Source of the DNA: Antilocapra americana
Lineage: Eukaryota > Chordata > Mammalia > Artiodactyla > Antilocapridae
Direction: 5' to 3'
NCBI GenBank assembly: GCA_007570785.1
Contig: ML660777.1
Location: 2,063,845 to 2,127,844, forward strand
DNA: 64,000 nucleotides
In this document: piece after piece, positions 24,812 through 35,638 of the stretch
Layout: every line of letters begins with the position of its first letter
How positions within the stretch are numbered: the stretch's first letter is position 1
Translations under genes and position numbers: made by a program
The notes under the pieces: generated by a model
Told to the model about the DNA's origin: nothing
The model's input: the letters and a program-made list of their open reading frames with translations, nothing else
Databases searched by the model: none

Positions 24812-25194
24812 TGTTATGGCTTGAATTGTGTCCTGCCCAAAATTTCTATGTTGAAGTCCTAAGCCCCAGGATTCCAGAATATGACTGTATTGAAGACAAG
24901 GCCTTTAAGAGGCAAGTAAAGGATAATAAAGTCATATGGGTAGGCTCTCATCCAACAGGACCAGTGCCCTTATAAGAGGCAATCAGAAGATTAGGACAAA
25001 GACAATGCATAGAGAGGAGACCCAGTGAGAAGATGGCCCTCTGCAAGCCAAGCAGAGTCCTCAAAATGAAATGAACCCTGCCTGCACCCTGACCTTGGAC
25101 TTCCACCCTCCAGAACTGCGAGAAAATAAATTTCTGTTGCTTAAACCTACCCATTCTGTGGTATTTTTTTATAGCAGCCCCAGTCAACTAATAC
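24812..25194 (+). mobile_element. MaLR-type solo LTR
   Basis: Begins TGTTATGG, contains 'agtgcccttataagagg' and 'ccagaactgcgagaaaataa', and ends 'cagtcaactaataca', the full layout of an MLT1/MST-type LTR. No internal region is adjacent. Confidence 0.8.
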
Positions 25195-25571
25195 AGTTTA
25201 GCAATTAAATCCATGTTCAACCCTTGCAGGAATATCCTGAATTATATGCTTTTGACCAACAAAAAAGGAAAAGCAGTCGATTACCATTAGAGAAATGTAG
25301 GAGAATAGTTTTTTAAAACAGACCCAAAGCTGGAGGGTAGGATGGAACCCAGTGAACTGGTGCTTGTGCAGAAAGAGAATCAGAATTCCTGAGGAGATAA
25401 TGGTGAATGCAAGAAGAAGCTTTGCAAAATAAATAGGTGTAGGGAACAGTCCTGGTCCAACATATCTGACAGGTCCCACGCAATGGAATAAATGCTACAC
25501 TCCTTAGCACTAAAGCAAAGTACCTCAAAAACCCAGCCCAGCCCTAAGCTGCATCCTATACTAAATAAGCC
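25195..25571. other. Intron stretch, nothing recognised
   Basis: Overlapping short minus-strand frames at 25198-25528 have no recognisable domain. Confidence 0.4.
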
Positions 25572-25697
25572 CCGGAAGAGGAAATGTCAACCCACTCTAG
25601 TATTCTTGCCTATATAATCCCATGGACGGAGGAACCTGGTGGGCTACAGTCCATGAGGTTGCAAAGAGTCAGACACGACTGAGCGACTGAACTGAAA
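25572..25697 (+). mobile_element. Bov-A fragment
   Basis: 3' half only, from 'gaggaaatgtcaacccactc' to 'cgactgagcgactgaactg'. Confidence 0.82.
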
Positions 25698-26269
25698 TGA
25701 ATATCATAAACCATCTAGCTTTCCAGATGGCATGCTGGCTGACTCAGCTGTGCTTTTCTACCTGTAGGTGAGCAGATCAACAGACTGATCCTTCAAAAGC
25801 AGCAGAATTTGTCAAGCACATTCAGGGACACTGACAAGAACCCAGGACTTCTCTAACACAGGCTGACAGATGTTCCTCTCTTCATGAGACTTTGTGACAC
25901 AGGTTTTAGCTGATTTTACCCACACAGGAACCAACCACCATGGTTCACACCTCAACGTACAATCTTAACTGCTCTCTTTAGGAATTTGAGGGCTGTGGTT
26001 TAAGGCTGACCTTTCCATTATGACTAACAGCGATGCCAAGTCACAAATAGGAAAAGGTTTGAATCAGATCCTTTGTAAGCTCTAGCTATGTACACTCTGG
26101 AAATCAACTGATTTTACTTAAAGATTGAATACTTTTACTTACTTAAAGATTGAATACAGAAACAGAGTTCTGTTTTTTAAGATTCTAATCTCTCTGTATT
26201 GGTGTTCCATGGACTTTTAAAAATGTATTTCCACTCCCAAACAGGCCAACTGATGACCAGCTTGCATCA
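25698..26269. other. Intron stretch with small tandem duplication
   Basis: ACTTAAAGATTGAATAC occurs at 26116-26132 and 26141-26157. No exon. Confidence 0.5.
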
Positions 26270-26520
26270 GGGGTCAACCACATCATCACCTCCTCCAGAA
26301 GATCTTCCTGCTTTCCAGATCAGATACCCACACCACTGACTCTCATAACAGGCTCCCACGCCTACTCACAGTACTTATCACAGTCAGAGCATTGTAATTC
26401 CCTGCTGAGTGGTCTCTTCTCATAATAAGTTCTTGAGGGCACAGACTGAGTCTTATACTTCAAGATAATTCCACCACCTAACAAACAATGTCTAACAGAG
26501 AAAGAATGCCCAATCAAAAA
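26270..26520 (-). mobile_element. L2 LINE fragment, antisense
   Basis: Resembles inverted L2 3' sequence: 'cctccagaagatcttcctgc', 'cagtacttatcacagtc', 'aagttcttgagggcacag'. Confidence 0.6.
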
Positions 26521-27154
26521 ATTTCAAATGAATGCAGAAATGAGTTTATGCAACAGCACAAGCAAACATCAATTTTGTAGCAAAACAGCATGGACAAAGA
26601 ATGGCACCTGCTTTTCAGTAAACAAAGGGTGTTGCAGCCATCAAGTCATCAGCCACTGCAGCCACCCTTGATGGTGTACCTAAGGGGAACACAGATTGGA
26701 AAAAAACAGGACGCTAGCCCCAGATAGTTAAAGTGCATATCAAAGGAGTAATTTGAATAAGTTCAGACTCTTGCATCTTCCCATAGAGAGAAAAGTGCTA
26801 AACTCATTAACTTGAGATGTCTGTTTTTTCTTAAATTAGCAGTAATCTTTTGATATTTCGACTACCTAGATTTTTGTTCGGTTTTCATTTTGTTTTGTTT
26901 TGGCAAAATCTCCTATATACCCTGGCTCCTCCCTTATCTCTTCGGAACCTTACCTACCTTACCTCCTCTCCAAGTTATCTGAGAGGCTATATCCAGTAAG
27001 TCCACTAAATAAAACATAATCCTAAACTTTTAGTTGCACTTTTTCAGTGAGCAATAGTAATATTTATCTATATTTTTACTTCAGATCATCATGAACACAT
27101 GGGAGATCTAAGTCTTCTGTCCCTTATTGCATTCAATTGTTAAAGCAACATGGA
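26521..27154. other. Intron stretch, nothing recognised
   Basis: Contains a TTTTG run at about 26887-26902. No exon. Confidence 0.4.
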
Positions 27155-27320
27155 GATAACATTATTTGAGTCCTTACTGTGTTCTGGGAATTTCCCTAAG
27201 TCCTTTATGTGTATTATTTAAATGCTCACAAAAAATTCATATACGGTATCAAGGATTGCTATCCCATTTTACAGATAAGGAGAATAAGGCCCCAAGAAGA
27301 GCAGTAACTTATTCAACCCT
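27155..27320 (+). mobile_element. MIR SINE, diverged
   Basis: 'gagtccttactgtgttctgg', 'ctatcccattttacagataa' and 'ggagaataaggcccc' mark a MIR. Confidence 0.7.
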
Positions 27321-27439
27321 CCTCATATAGCACAGCATTATTGTAGACGGAAAGTATCACACGATCTTAAAGTTATATTTTAAATTTTTTCTAAGACCTT
27401 ACTATGTGTCCTTCTAGAGTATACTAGCATTTGGGGATA

Positions 27440-28850
27440 GGTCTGTTTAAATATAATTTGCATACAATAGTGTATCCTTTTAATCTATTTCACTCAATGA
27501 GTTTTGACAGACATATACAGTCATGAAACCACAGCCACAATAAAATATATAACATTTTCATCATCTCAAACCTTTTCCACATGCCCTCTGGCAGTCATTC
27601 CCATCCCTCCATCCCAGCCCATGGCAATGACTGATCTTTTTTTCTGTCACTATACTTTTGTCTTTTCTAGAATATCATACAAATGGGAGTATACACAATG
27701 TAGTCTTCTGAATCCAGCTCCCTTCATCTTGCATAAGGCTCCCGAGGTTATTGCCAAGTGTCAGTTATTTGTCCCTTTCTCTTGTTTGGTTACATCTCAC
27801 AGTATGGATATATGACAATCTGATTATACACTCACAAGCAGATGAAGATTTGGGCTGTTTCCAGTCTGGGACTATTTTCAGTAAAGCTTCTATGTATATC
27901 CATGTACAAGTTTTTGTATGGACATACGTTTAACATCTCTTGGGTACAGCTATGAATGAGGCTGCTTGGTTGTGTGGTAAGCTTATGAGAACCTTCATAA
28001 GAATCTGCCAAACTGTTTTCCAAAGAGGTTGGACCATTCTGCCTTCTTATCAGAAATGTGCGTTCTACTTGCTTTATATCCTTAACAGCACTTGGTTTTG
28101 ACAGGCTTTTAGCCATTCTAACAGTATCTCACAGTGGTTTTAATCTGCATTTCTCTAATAACCAATGCTGTTGAGCATCTTTTCATGTGCATAACTGCAA
28201 TCCATAAATCTTTAGTGAAGGTCAAAATGTTTGTCTATTTTCCTGCTGAAATGATTTTCTTCTTACTGGTGAATTGTTAGAGTTCTTTCTATATTCTAGT
28301 TAGTCAGCCCATCAGTTCAGTCACTCATCTGTGTCCGACTCTTTGTGACTCCATGGACTGCAGCACACCAGGCCTCCCTGTCCATTACCAACCCCCGGAG
28401 CTTGCTCAAACTCCTTTCCATCCAGTCGGTGATGCCATCCAACCATCCAATCCTCAGTCATCCCCCTTTCCTCCTGCCTTCAATCTTTCCCAGCATCAGG
28501 GTCTCTTTCAATGAATCACTTCTTCGCATCAGGTGGCCAAACTATTGGAGCTTCAGGTTCAGCATCAGTCCTTCACCAGTCCTTTAATTTGACAAGCACT
28601 TTGCAAATTCTTCCTCTCAGTCTCTGGCTTAAACTTTTATTTCCTTAATAATATATTTTAAATACATTCTTTAACAATATAATTTTTAATAAACTTTATT
28701 TTAGAAAAGTTTCAGATTTATAGAAAAATCGAGAAGGTAGTATAAAGAGTTCCCATATAATTCCATACCTATTTTCCCCTATGGTATTTTTTTTTTATAA
28801 TTAATAGCCATTTTTTTAACTTTCAATCTGACAGTTACAACATCCTGGTC
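27440..28850 (-). mobile_element. Old L1, antisense, split by BovB
   Basis: Reverse complement of old mammalian L1 ORF2/3' sequence, for example 'ttccaaagaggttggaccat', 'cagtatctcacagtggtttt' and 'gttagagttctttctatatt'. It resumes after the BovB at about 28578 ('tttgacaagcactttgcaaa'), although divergence makes the right end uncertain. The 27504-27815 frame is incidental. Confidence 0.7.
28313..28576 (-). mobile_element. BovB 3'-end fragment, antisense, nested in L1
   Basis: From 'cagttcagtcactcatctg' to 'cagcatcagtccttc'; about 264 bp of the BovB 3' end. Confidence 0.88.
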
Positions 28851-29452
28851 ATTCCTAGGTCTGGTTCTATTGACTGCTTTTTCTCTGCTAAGTCAATTTA
28901 CTTTTCCATTCATTTTGCATATCTATTAATTTTGATTAAATGCAAAACACTATATGTAAAAGAGCAGCTGAGACGAAGGTAAATGAATATACTTCTGGGA
29001 GGGGCACATCTTTTCTGTTATCAGGCTATTATTGTGAGTGGCTGTGTTAATCTGAGAGTGCTGAAGTGGATGTGTGTTTTGTTGTTGCTATAGTAACAAG
29101 GCACAGTAAAAACTATGAATTCCTCTAGCAGTGGATTCCAGCTACCTTTATGTTAGAGAGAGATCTGGAATAACAGAGGCATTATTCTTGGTGTTCCGGT
29201 CCATACCAATACATGGTGGGGTCAAAAGGAGTTTTCTTTATTCTCCTGTTGTATATGTCTTTAACAGCCCTTGTGCACCTAAGCTTCAGAGGTGAGGCTT
29301 TCTCAGCATCCCTTCGTTCTCCACCCATGAATGACAGCCAGTCTCTACTTTGCATCACTGGAGGATCGTGGGTCCATGCCTGCTCCTCCTCAGCTATGGC
29401 AGACCCTTGGTTAATATCGGTTCAGATCCTGGGCATAAATGGATTTCCCACC
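28851..29452. other. Intron stretch, nothing firmly recognised
   Basis: May include more old L1 at 28860-28960. The 125-codon frame at 29213-29590 runs into a BovB piece and is not a gene. Confidence 0.4.
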
Positions 29453-29461
29453 CCTCCCTTG

Positions 29462-29648
29462 GTGATTGTTGTTGTTCAGTCACTCAGTCATGCCCTACTC
29501 TTTGCGACCCCAAGGACTGCAGCACACCAGGCTTCACTGTCCTTCACTGTCTCTTGGAGCTTGCTCAACTCATGTCCACTGAGTCAGTGATGCCATTCAA
29601 CCATCTCGTCCTCTGTTGTCCCCTTCTCCTCTTGCCTTCAATCTTGTA
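29462..29648 (-). mobile_element. BovB short 5'-truncated copy
   Basis: A 187-bp antisense BovB 3' end flanked by a perfect 9-bp duplication, CCTCCCTTG, at 29453-29461 and 29649-29657. Confidence 0.88.
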
Positions 29649-29657
29649 CCTCCCTTG

Positions 29658-30085
29658 ATACAGATGGGCTGTATCCAGCATCAGTGCAGGGCTGGGACAG
29701 TATATTTTCTATACCTATCCAACTAATCTGTCAAAAAGAACCTGGATCCAGGTGTTTGGGAAGCTTTCTTGCCCATCCCCTGCCTATGACACCTTTTGTA
29801 TCCTATGACAAAAGTTCTGGGACTCTGGTGGGTTTTGTGCCTGTCGCCTGTCACCTGCATGCCTGCATCACTGACAGGCTCTTTCTAGTTTTCTGCCCCA
29901 CTCCTAATCTTTCCCATGAGTATTGAGTGAAGGCATGGAAAAGAGTGGCCAGTGTATACAGATCCTCTTTGTGTCTGGGGTGTGTTTGTGTTTGTGACCA
30001 TTTAAAATTGTTGTGCTAGCCCATAATAGCTTTTTAAAATATTCAAAAAGTTTTCCTTGTTGTCTTAACATCTGCCTTGATGGCT
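29658..30085. other. Intron stretch, nothing recognised
   Basis: Lies between two inverted BovB copies and would form the loop if they paired. Confidence 0.4.
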
Positions 30086-30576
30086 GGTAAAAGCAGAGAC
30101 ATTACTTTGCCAACAAAGGTCCGTCTAGTCAAAGCTGTGGTTTTTCCAGTAGTCACATGTGGATGTGAGAGTTGGACTATAAAGAAAGCTGAGCACTGAA
30201 GAACTGATGCTTTTGAACTATGGTGTTGGAGAAGACTCTTGAGAGTCCCTTGGACTGCAAGAAGATCAAACCAGTCCATCCTAAAGGAAATCAGTCCTGA
30301 ATATTCATTGGAAGGACTGAAGCTGAAGCTGAAGCTCCAATACTTTGGCCACCTCATGCAAAGAACCAACTCATTGGAAAAGACCCTGATGCTGAGAAAG
30401 ATTGAAGGCAGGAGGAGAAGGATGAGGATGAGATGGTTGGATAGCATCACTGACTCAATGGACATGAGTTTGAGTATACTCTCGGAGTTGGTGATGGACA
30501 GGGAAGCCTGGTGTGCTGCAGTCCATGGGGTCCACAAAGAGTCAGACATGACTGAGCAACTGAACTGAACTGAACG
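30086..30576 (+). mobile_element. BovB 3'-end fragment
   Basis: Sense copy ending 'gagcaactgaactgaactga'. Its 109-codon open piece (30239-30568) encodes the BovB C-terminus, with [18 protein letters not shown] and [16 protein letters not shown]. Confidence 0.9.
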
Positions 30577-31224
30577 AAACCCTCCCTCTTGGGCCCTACC
30601 AAAGTCCAAACCATGATGTGTCTCTTCTCTCTCTGGAATTTAGATCACCTGACTGCCTTTAGGACTCAGATCTCTGATGGGACAAAAAATAGGCATGATA
30701 TTATACATTATGCATCTTTTTCTCATGGTTAAAGTAGGAGCAGTGTCATCTTGTGGCTTTCTATACCTTAAATGAAAGCAGAACTATAAAGCTTAATATT
30801 ATTTAAAACAAGTTATTGATCCTATGGGACATGACAGTATAGCCAAAGGCTTTCTCATTATTTTGAAACTCCTTCTTTCCAACAAAATTAAACCTCATAT
30901 TCAGTATCCAAGTGTTTTTTTTCAGACTCAAATGATCTGAAGATTTCCTAGGCATATTCCAATTAAGACACACATGGCGTTCACAGATGTAATGTGGGCT
31001 GAGCTTTACTGGAACTCAACAGTATGTCAACTAGTTCTTCAGAACAAGACAGCTTATTTCCCCAAGTTTGTAACTGCTACTCAATTTCAAATATCCTTAA
31101 TTTTATTGCAAAATAAAACCATTAAAATAGATGAATTTAAGCAAAAGGGGGTACTTATTATAAATGAATAAATACATTTTTAAATAAACAAATCAAGACA
31201 CATGCAACTGAAAAAAGCATCCTC
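30577..31224. other. AT-rich intron, nothing recognised
   Basis: No exon or ruminant repeat seen. Confidence 0.4.
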
Positions 31225-31232
31225 AAAAGTAA

Positions 31233-32116
31233 TTTTTGTGAAAAGTGCTGCAATGAATCCTGGTGTGCATATATCCTTTTATTAGGCTATTTACAATAAC
31301 AAAGACATGGAAGCAATATAAATGTCCATTGACAAAAGAATGGATAAATAAGATGTGGTATACACACACACATATACACAATGGAATATTACTCAGCCAT
31401 AAAGAAGAATGAAATAATGCCATTTGCAGCAACATGGATGAGATTATCACTTTAGCAACCTAGAGATTATCATATTAAATGAAGTAAGTCAGAGAAAGAC
31501 AAATATTGTATGAAATCACTGATACATAGAATCTAATTTTTTTTAAATGATACAAATAACATTATTTACAAAACAGAAACAGACTCACAGATGTGAAAAA
31601 CAAACATATGGGCTTCCCCAGTGGCTCAGATGGTAATGAATCCACCTGCAATACAGGAGACCTGGCTTCGATCCATGGGTTGGAAAGATCCCCTGGAGGA
31701 GGAAATGGCAACCACTCCAGTGTTCTTGCCTGGAGAATCCCATGGACAGAGAAACCTGGTGGGTTACAGTCCATGGGATCACAAAGAGTCGGACCCGACT
31801 GAGTAACTGAGCACAAGGTTACCAAAAGGGAAACATAGCAGGGTGGCAGGAAGGATAAACCAGGAGCTTGGGATGAACATACACAAACTACTCTACAGAA
31901 GAAAGATAACCAACAAGGGCCTACTGTATAGCACAGGGAGCTCTACTCAGTATTCTGTGATAACTATATGAGAAAAGAATCTTAAAAAAAAAATGAGTAT
32001 ATGTATATGTATAACAATCACTGATGTACTATAATCACTGTCTGAAACTAACACATTGTAAATCAAACATACTCCAATAAATTAAATTTTTTTAATTTAA
32101 AAATAAAAATCTTTTA
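31233..32116 (+). mobile_element. Old L1 3' end, split by a Bov-tA
   Basis: Sense L1 3' end: 'caatggaatattactcagcc', 'agtgaagtaagtcagagaaa'-type sequence, 'ctactgtatagcacagggag' and 'cattgtaaatcaaacatact'. It is bounded by a short candidate duplication, AAAAGTAA, at 31225-31232 and 32117-32124. Coding remnants are broken. Confidence 0.8.
31610..31815 (+). mobile_element. Bov-tA SINE nested in L1
   Basis: Complete sense copy, 'gggcttccccagtggctcag' to 'cgactgagtaactgagcac'. L1 sequence resumes directly with 'ggttaccaaaaggg'. Confidence 0.9.
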
Positions 32117-32315
32117 AAAAGTAACTTGTTGGGAGACAATGCTTATTACAACAGTAGCACTATGTACATAATCAAAATATTAATAAATCATTTCTCCCTA
32201 AAATGCACATTTCTAAGAAAATCAGCTTTGTCTCACTACAGTCACATTTTTTGTTTGTTTTACTTTTTATTTGATTGTTTGGGATTTGGAACTAAAATAG
32301 GACTACCCACTAACT

Positions 32316-32418
32316 AAATGGCAACCCACTCCAGTGTTCTTGCCTGGAAAATTCCATAGACAGAGAAGACCGGGGTGGGGCTGCAAAGAGTCTGACGGGA
32401 CTGTGTGACTGAGCGCAC
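32316..32418 (+). mobile_element. Bov-A 3' fragment
   Basis: About 103 bp flanked by ACTAACT at 32309-32315 and 32419-32425, so it may have inserted as a truncated element. Confidence 0.8.
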
Positions 32419-32649
32419 ACTAACTTGTTTACTAAAATGATTTGCAATTGTTTCAGAACCCCACCTCAAACACCAAAAATGCCGTTACAGATGTTCAAAA
32501 GCTGTGCTGGAGGCTACAAAAGCAACTCAGAAGAAGTATTCCAAGAAAGAAGAGAATCACTTGATTAAATGTCTGCTTCCCATCTATTCTCCACTTTTTC
32601 TAAAAGAATAAAAGCCCTGGATCTTAAGAACTTATCTTAAACTAAAATT

Positions 32650-33145
32650 GGGCTTCCCTGGTGGCTCAGTGGTTAAAGAATCTGCCTGTCAACGCGGGAG
32701 ACATGGGTTGGGTCCCTGATCACAGAAGATACCCCATGCCACTGAGCACTTAAGCCTGTTGGGCCAAAACTAGAGTCACACGCCCTACAGCCTCCACAAC
32801 AAGAGAGGGAGCATGCTCAGTCCTGTCCAACTCTTTGTGACCCCAAGGACAGGCTCCTTTGTCCATGGGATTATCCAGGCAAGAATACTGGAGTAGGTTG
32901 CTATTCCTTCTCCAGGGCGTCTTCCCAACTCAAGGACTGAACCCAAGTCTCTTACATCTCCTGCATTGGCTGGCAAATTCTTTACCTCTGCGCCACTTGG
33001 GAAGTCCCACAACAACAGAAGCCACCGCAACGAGATGCCCAAGCACCACAAAGAATAGGACCCACTCACCACAGCTAGAGATAGTTTACAAAGGAATGAA
33101 GATCCAGCACAGCCAAACATAATGTTTAAAAAAAAAACAAACAAG
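32650..33145 (+). mobile_element. CHR-type SINE, split by a Bov-tA
   Basis: Left part 'gggcttccctggtggctcag' to 'cctccacaacaagag'; right part resumes 'cacaacaacagaagccaccg' and ends in 'cagccaaacataatg' plus an A-run. Confidence 0.82.
32803..33007 (-). mobile_element. Bov-tA SINE nested in CHR
   Basis: Antisense copy flanked by CACAACAA at 32795-32802 and 33008-33015. Confidence 0.87.
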
Positions 33146-33198
33146 AAACTAAAATCACACGTTATGTCTATAGCAAAGACAGCAATACAGTAAAAACT

Positions 33199-33378
33199 GG
33201 GACTTCTCTGGCTGAGACTCTGTGCTCCCAAAGCAGGGGGCCCAGGTTTGATCCCTGATTAAGGAACTAAATCCCACATGCCACAACTAAAGTTCCCATG
33301 TGCCACAACCAAGATTAAAGAGCTCAGCTGCATGCAGCAACTAACACCTGGCACAGCCAAATAAATAAATATTATTAA
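33199..33378 (+). mobile_element. CHR-type SINE
   Basis: 'gggacttctctggctgagac' head, 'ttgatccctgattaaggaac' middle, 'cagccaaataaataaat' tail. Confidence 0.78.
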
Positions 33379-34001
33379 AAATACAGTAAAAACTCTTGAA
33401 AATCAGAACCACGAAGAACTAGTATTTGCTGTGCAGAATATGTTCGACAGTAACATACACAGTTAATGACAACTAACTGCTTCATCAGTGGATTAACACT
33501 GATGAAGATTAACACTCAAGATGAACAGGGACTTTTGTCACCAAACTGATGTGATTTAATTTCTATGACTCTCTTTCCAGTCTGCTTTTGCCAATCAGTA
33601 TTTGTAATGCATGTTGAAAGAATGAAGGCATTCTCTTTGTCTTATCAAACATAAAATATGGATGCATTCTATCATGAGCCTGTGGAATTTACACTAATTA
33701 GCATGCTATTAAATTTTAAAAATAAAGTGAAAATCTCTAGGACATATCCACTCCCTACCCCACAACTATGTCCTCATCTTCCTCACCCATAAAACAGGGA
33801 TAGCACAAATAACGTTGTTTGTTCTCAGAGACCTGTGATGAGGACAAAATGAAATACTGTGATAAAATATTTTTAAATAATATAGACTGTTATCACGATT
33901 ATTAACCTGCACGAAGGAAGTAGTTCAGTGAAGTCCCCTCCTGACATGAGGAGGACATATCCATAATTAATTCATATAAGCTTAAATCAAGAATGTGTAT
34001 G
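33379..34001. other. Intron stretch with a weak antisense MIR
   Basis: 33760-33860 ('cctcatcttcctcacccata', 'aaaacagggatagc') is MIR-like. The rest is unrecognised. Confidence 0.5.
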
Positions 34002-34221
34002 TGATCAGTTGCTAGTCATATCTGACTCCTTTTTGCAACCCTATGGACTATAGCCTGCCTGCTTCTCCCTCCATGGGATTTTCAAGGCAAGAATATTGGA
34101 GTGGGTTGCAATTTCCTCCTCCAGGGGATCTTCCTGTCCCAGGGATCAAACCCACCCCTCTTGTCTGTGTCCTCTGCTTTGGAAGGTGGATTCTTTACAC
34201 TTGAGCCACCTGGAAAGCCCC
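34002..34221 (-). mobile_element. Bov-tA SINE, antisense
   Basis: From 'gatcagttgctagtcatatc' to 'gagccacctggaaagcccc'. Confidence 0.86.
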
Positions 34222-34254
34222 TGAATCAGGAATACGTCTAAATTTCACAATGAG

Positions 34255-34620
34255 GCCAGGCCTTGCAGAGGGCCGGCCCCAGCAGACCCTGCCTCACCAC
34301 TGGGGGTCAGAAGGAGAATGCTCGGGGCAAGGACAGGAGGCAACAGAAATGCTCTTTATATGATTTTGTGAATGTCTGGGGGTCAGTCGGAGGAGCAGCA
34401 ATCTTGATGTCTTGTGGGAGGGCAGGATGATGTGGGGGCACCTGATACCTCTGGTCCTTCCGGCCCTTCCTGCTCCTGACCCCCATGTGGCTCTTTAGAC
34501 GCTGCCTGGCTTCCCTCTCTGCTTCTCCTTTACTAACACAGCCTGCTCCGTTTTACCAATGTGTTGGTAAGTGAGAAACAAAATAAACAAAAATGAGGAA
34601 AAATAAATAAATAAATAAAA
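34255..34620 (+). pseudogene. Retrocopy-like insertion of unknown origin
   Basis: A ~366-bp segment lies between perfect 16-bp direct repeats, TAAATTTCACAATGAG, at 34239-34254 and 34621-34636. It is more GC-rich than its surroundings for most of its length and ends in an A-rich AAAT repeat tract (about 34595-34620). This is the form left by LINE-mediated retrotransposition. The body is not a Bov-tA, BovB, CHR or L1 that I recognise. It has no long frame on the plus strand, so the source may be a 3' UTR or non-coding RNA. The parent transcript is unknown. Confidence 0.7.
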
Positions 34621-34636
34621 TAAATTTCACAATGAG

Positions 34637-35394
34637 TGAATCTAAGCACAGTGAAAATGGTCATATTACAGGGTGAGTTCGCTGCTCTAGGAAGCTCTTG
34701 CTTTTCCAGTTTGCCTGCCTTCAAAAGAACACCTCTCCTACTTTTCCTACAAATCACTTGTAATTCAGCATATACACCCCAAAACAACAATCTTGGGGGT
34801 GATAACGAAGATCATGCTTCCTGTCAGAGGGCAAGACTAATATGACTCAGCAGGTCAAGGGTGTCACTGTCACGATGTTTTAATAAACGATTAGAAGATT
34901 CAATTCACCACTAGTTTCAAGGTGAGTATATCAATATAAGGAACCATATTAACAGAGATAAACACAAGGCCCAAACTGCTCCGCCAAGAAGTGGCAGTAA
35001 AAATTCTGATTTAAAATGACATGGCAATAAAACTCAAAGTTAATGTCACCAACCTAACTCCAACTCTCCACCACCTCTCCTTAATGAAGTAGGTCCCAAA
35101 AGAATAAATTACTTTGCATACCCTCTGGCTCCACTCTAATCTATAATGGATGCAATACGCATATCCTGAATTATTCTTCTACTGCGCAAGCCTAAGCAAG
35201 CTGGAGATAACAGAGGCTTTGTGGGACCCCAGACAGGAACTCATCCTATCTCTTCTTTAGATGCTTTACAAATGATGGTGACTAGAGCACTGACTTTGGA
35301 TGCAATTAACAACTCATTGAATTATCTTTTTTTTTTTTTTCCTTTCACATTTAGGTAGATCCTTAACTGGATCCTGTAGTTAGCAAGTCCTAAG
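34637..35394. other. Intron stretch, nothing recognised
   Basis: A T-run lies at about 35327-35340. No exon. Confidence 0.4.
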
Positions 35395-35401
35395 AATTAC
35401 T

Positions 35402-35631
35402 TAGGGACTTCCCAGGTGGCTCAGCAGTAAAGAATCCATCTGCCCAATGCAGGAGACACAGGAAACACAGGTTCGATCCCTGGGTTGGGCAGATTCCCTG
35501 GAGGAGGGCATGGCAACCCACTCCCATATTCTTGCCTGGGAAATTATCAGGACAGTGGAGCCTGGTAGGCCACGGTCCATAGGGTTGCAAAGAGTCAGAT
35601 ACAACTGAGTGGCTGAACACACGCGCACATA
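35402..35631 (+). mobile_element. Bov-tA SINE
   Basis: Complete sense copy with A-box-like and B-box (GGTTCGATCCC) sequences, flanked by AATTACT at 35395-35401 and 35632-35638. Confidence 0.9.
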
Positions 35632-35638
35632 AATTACT

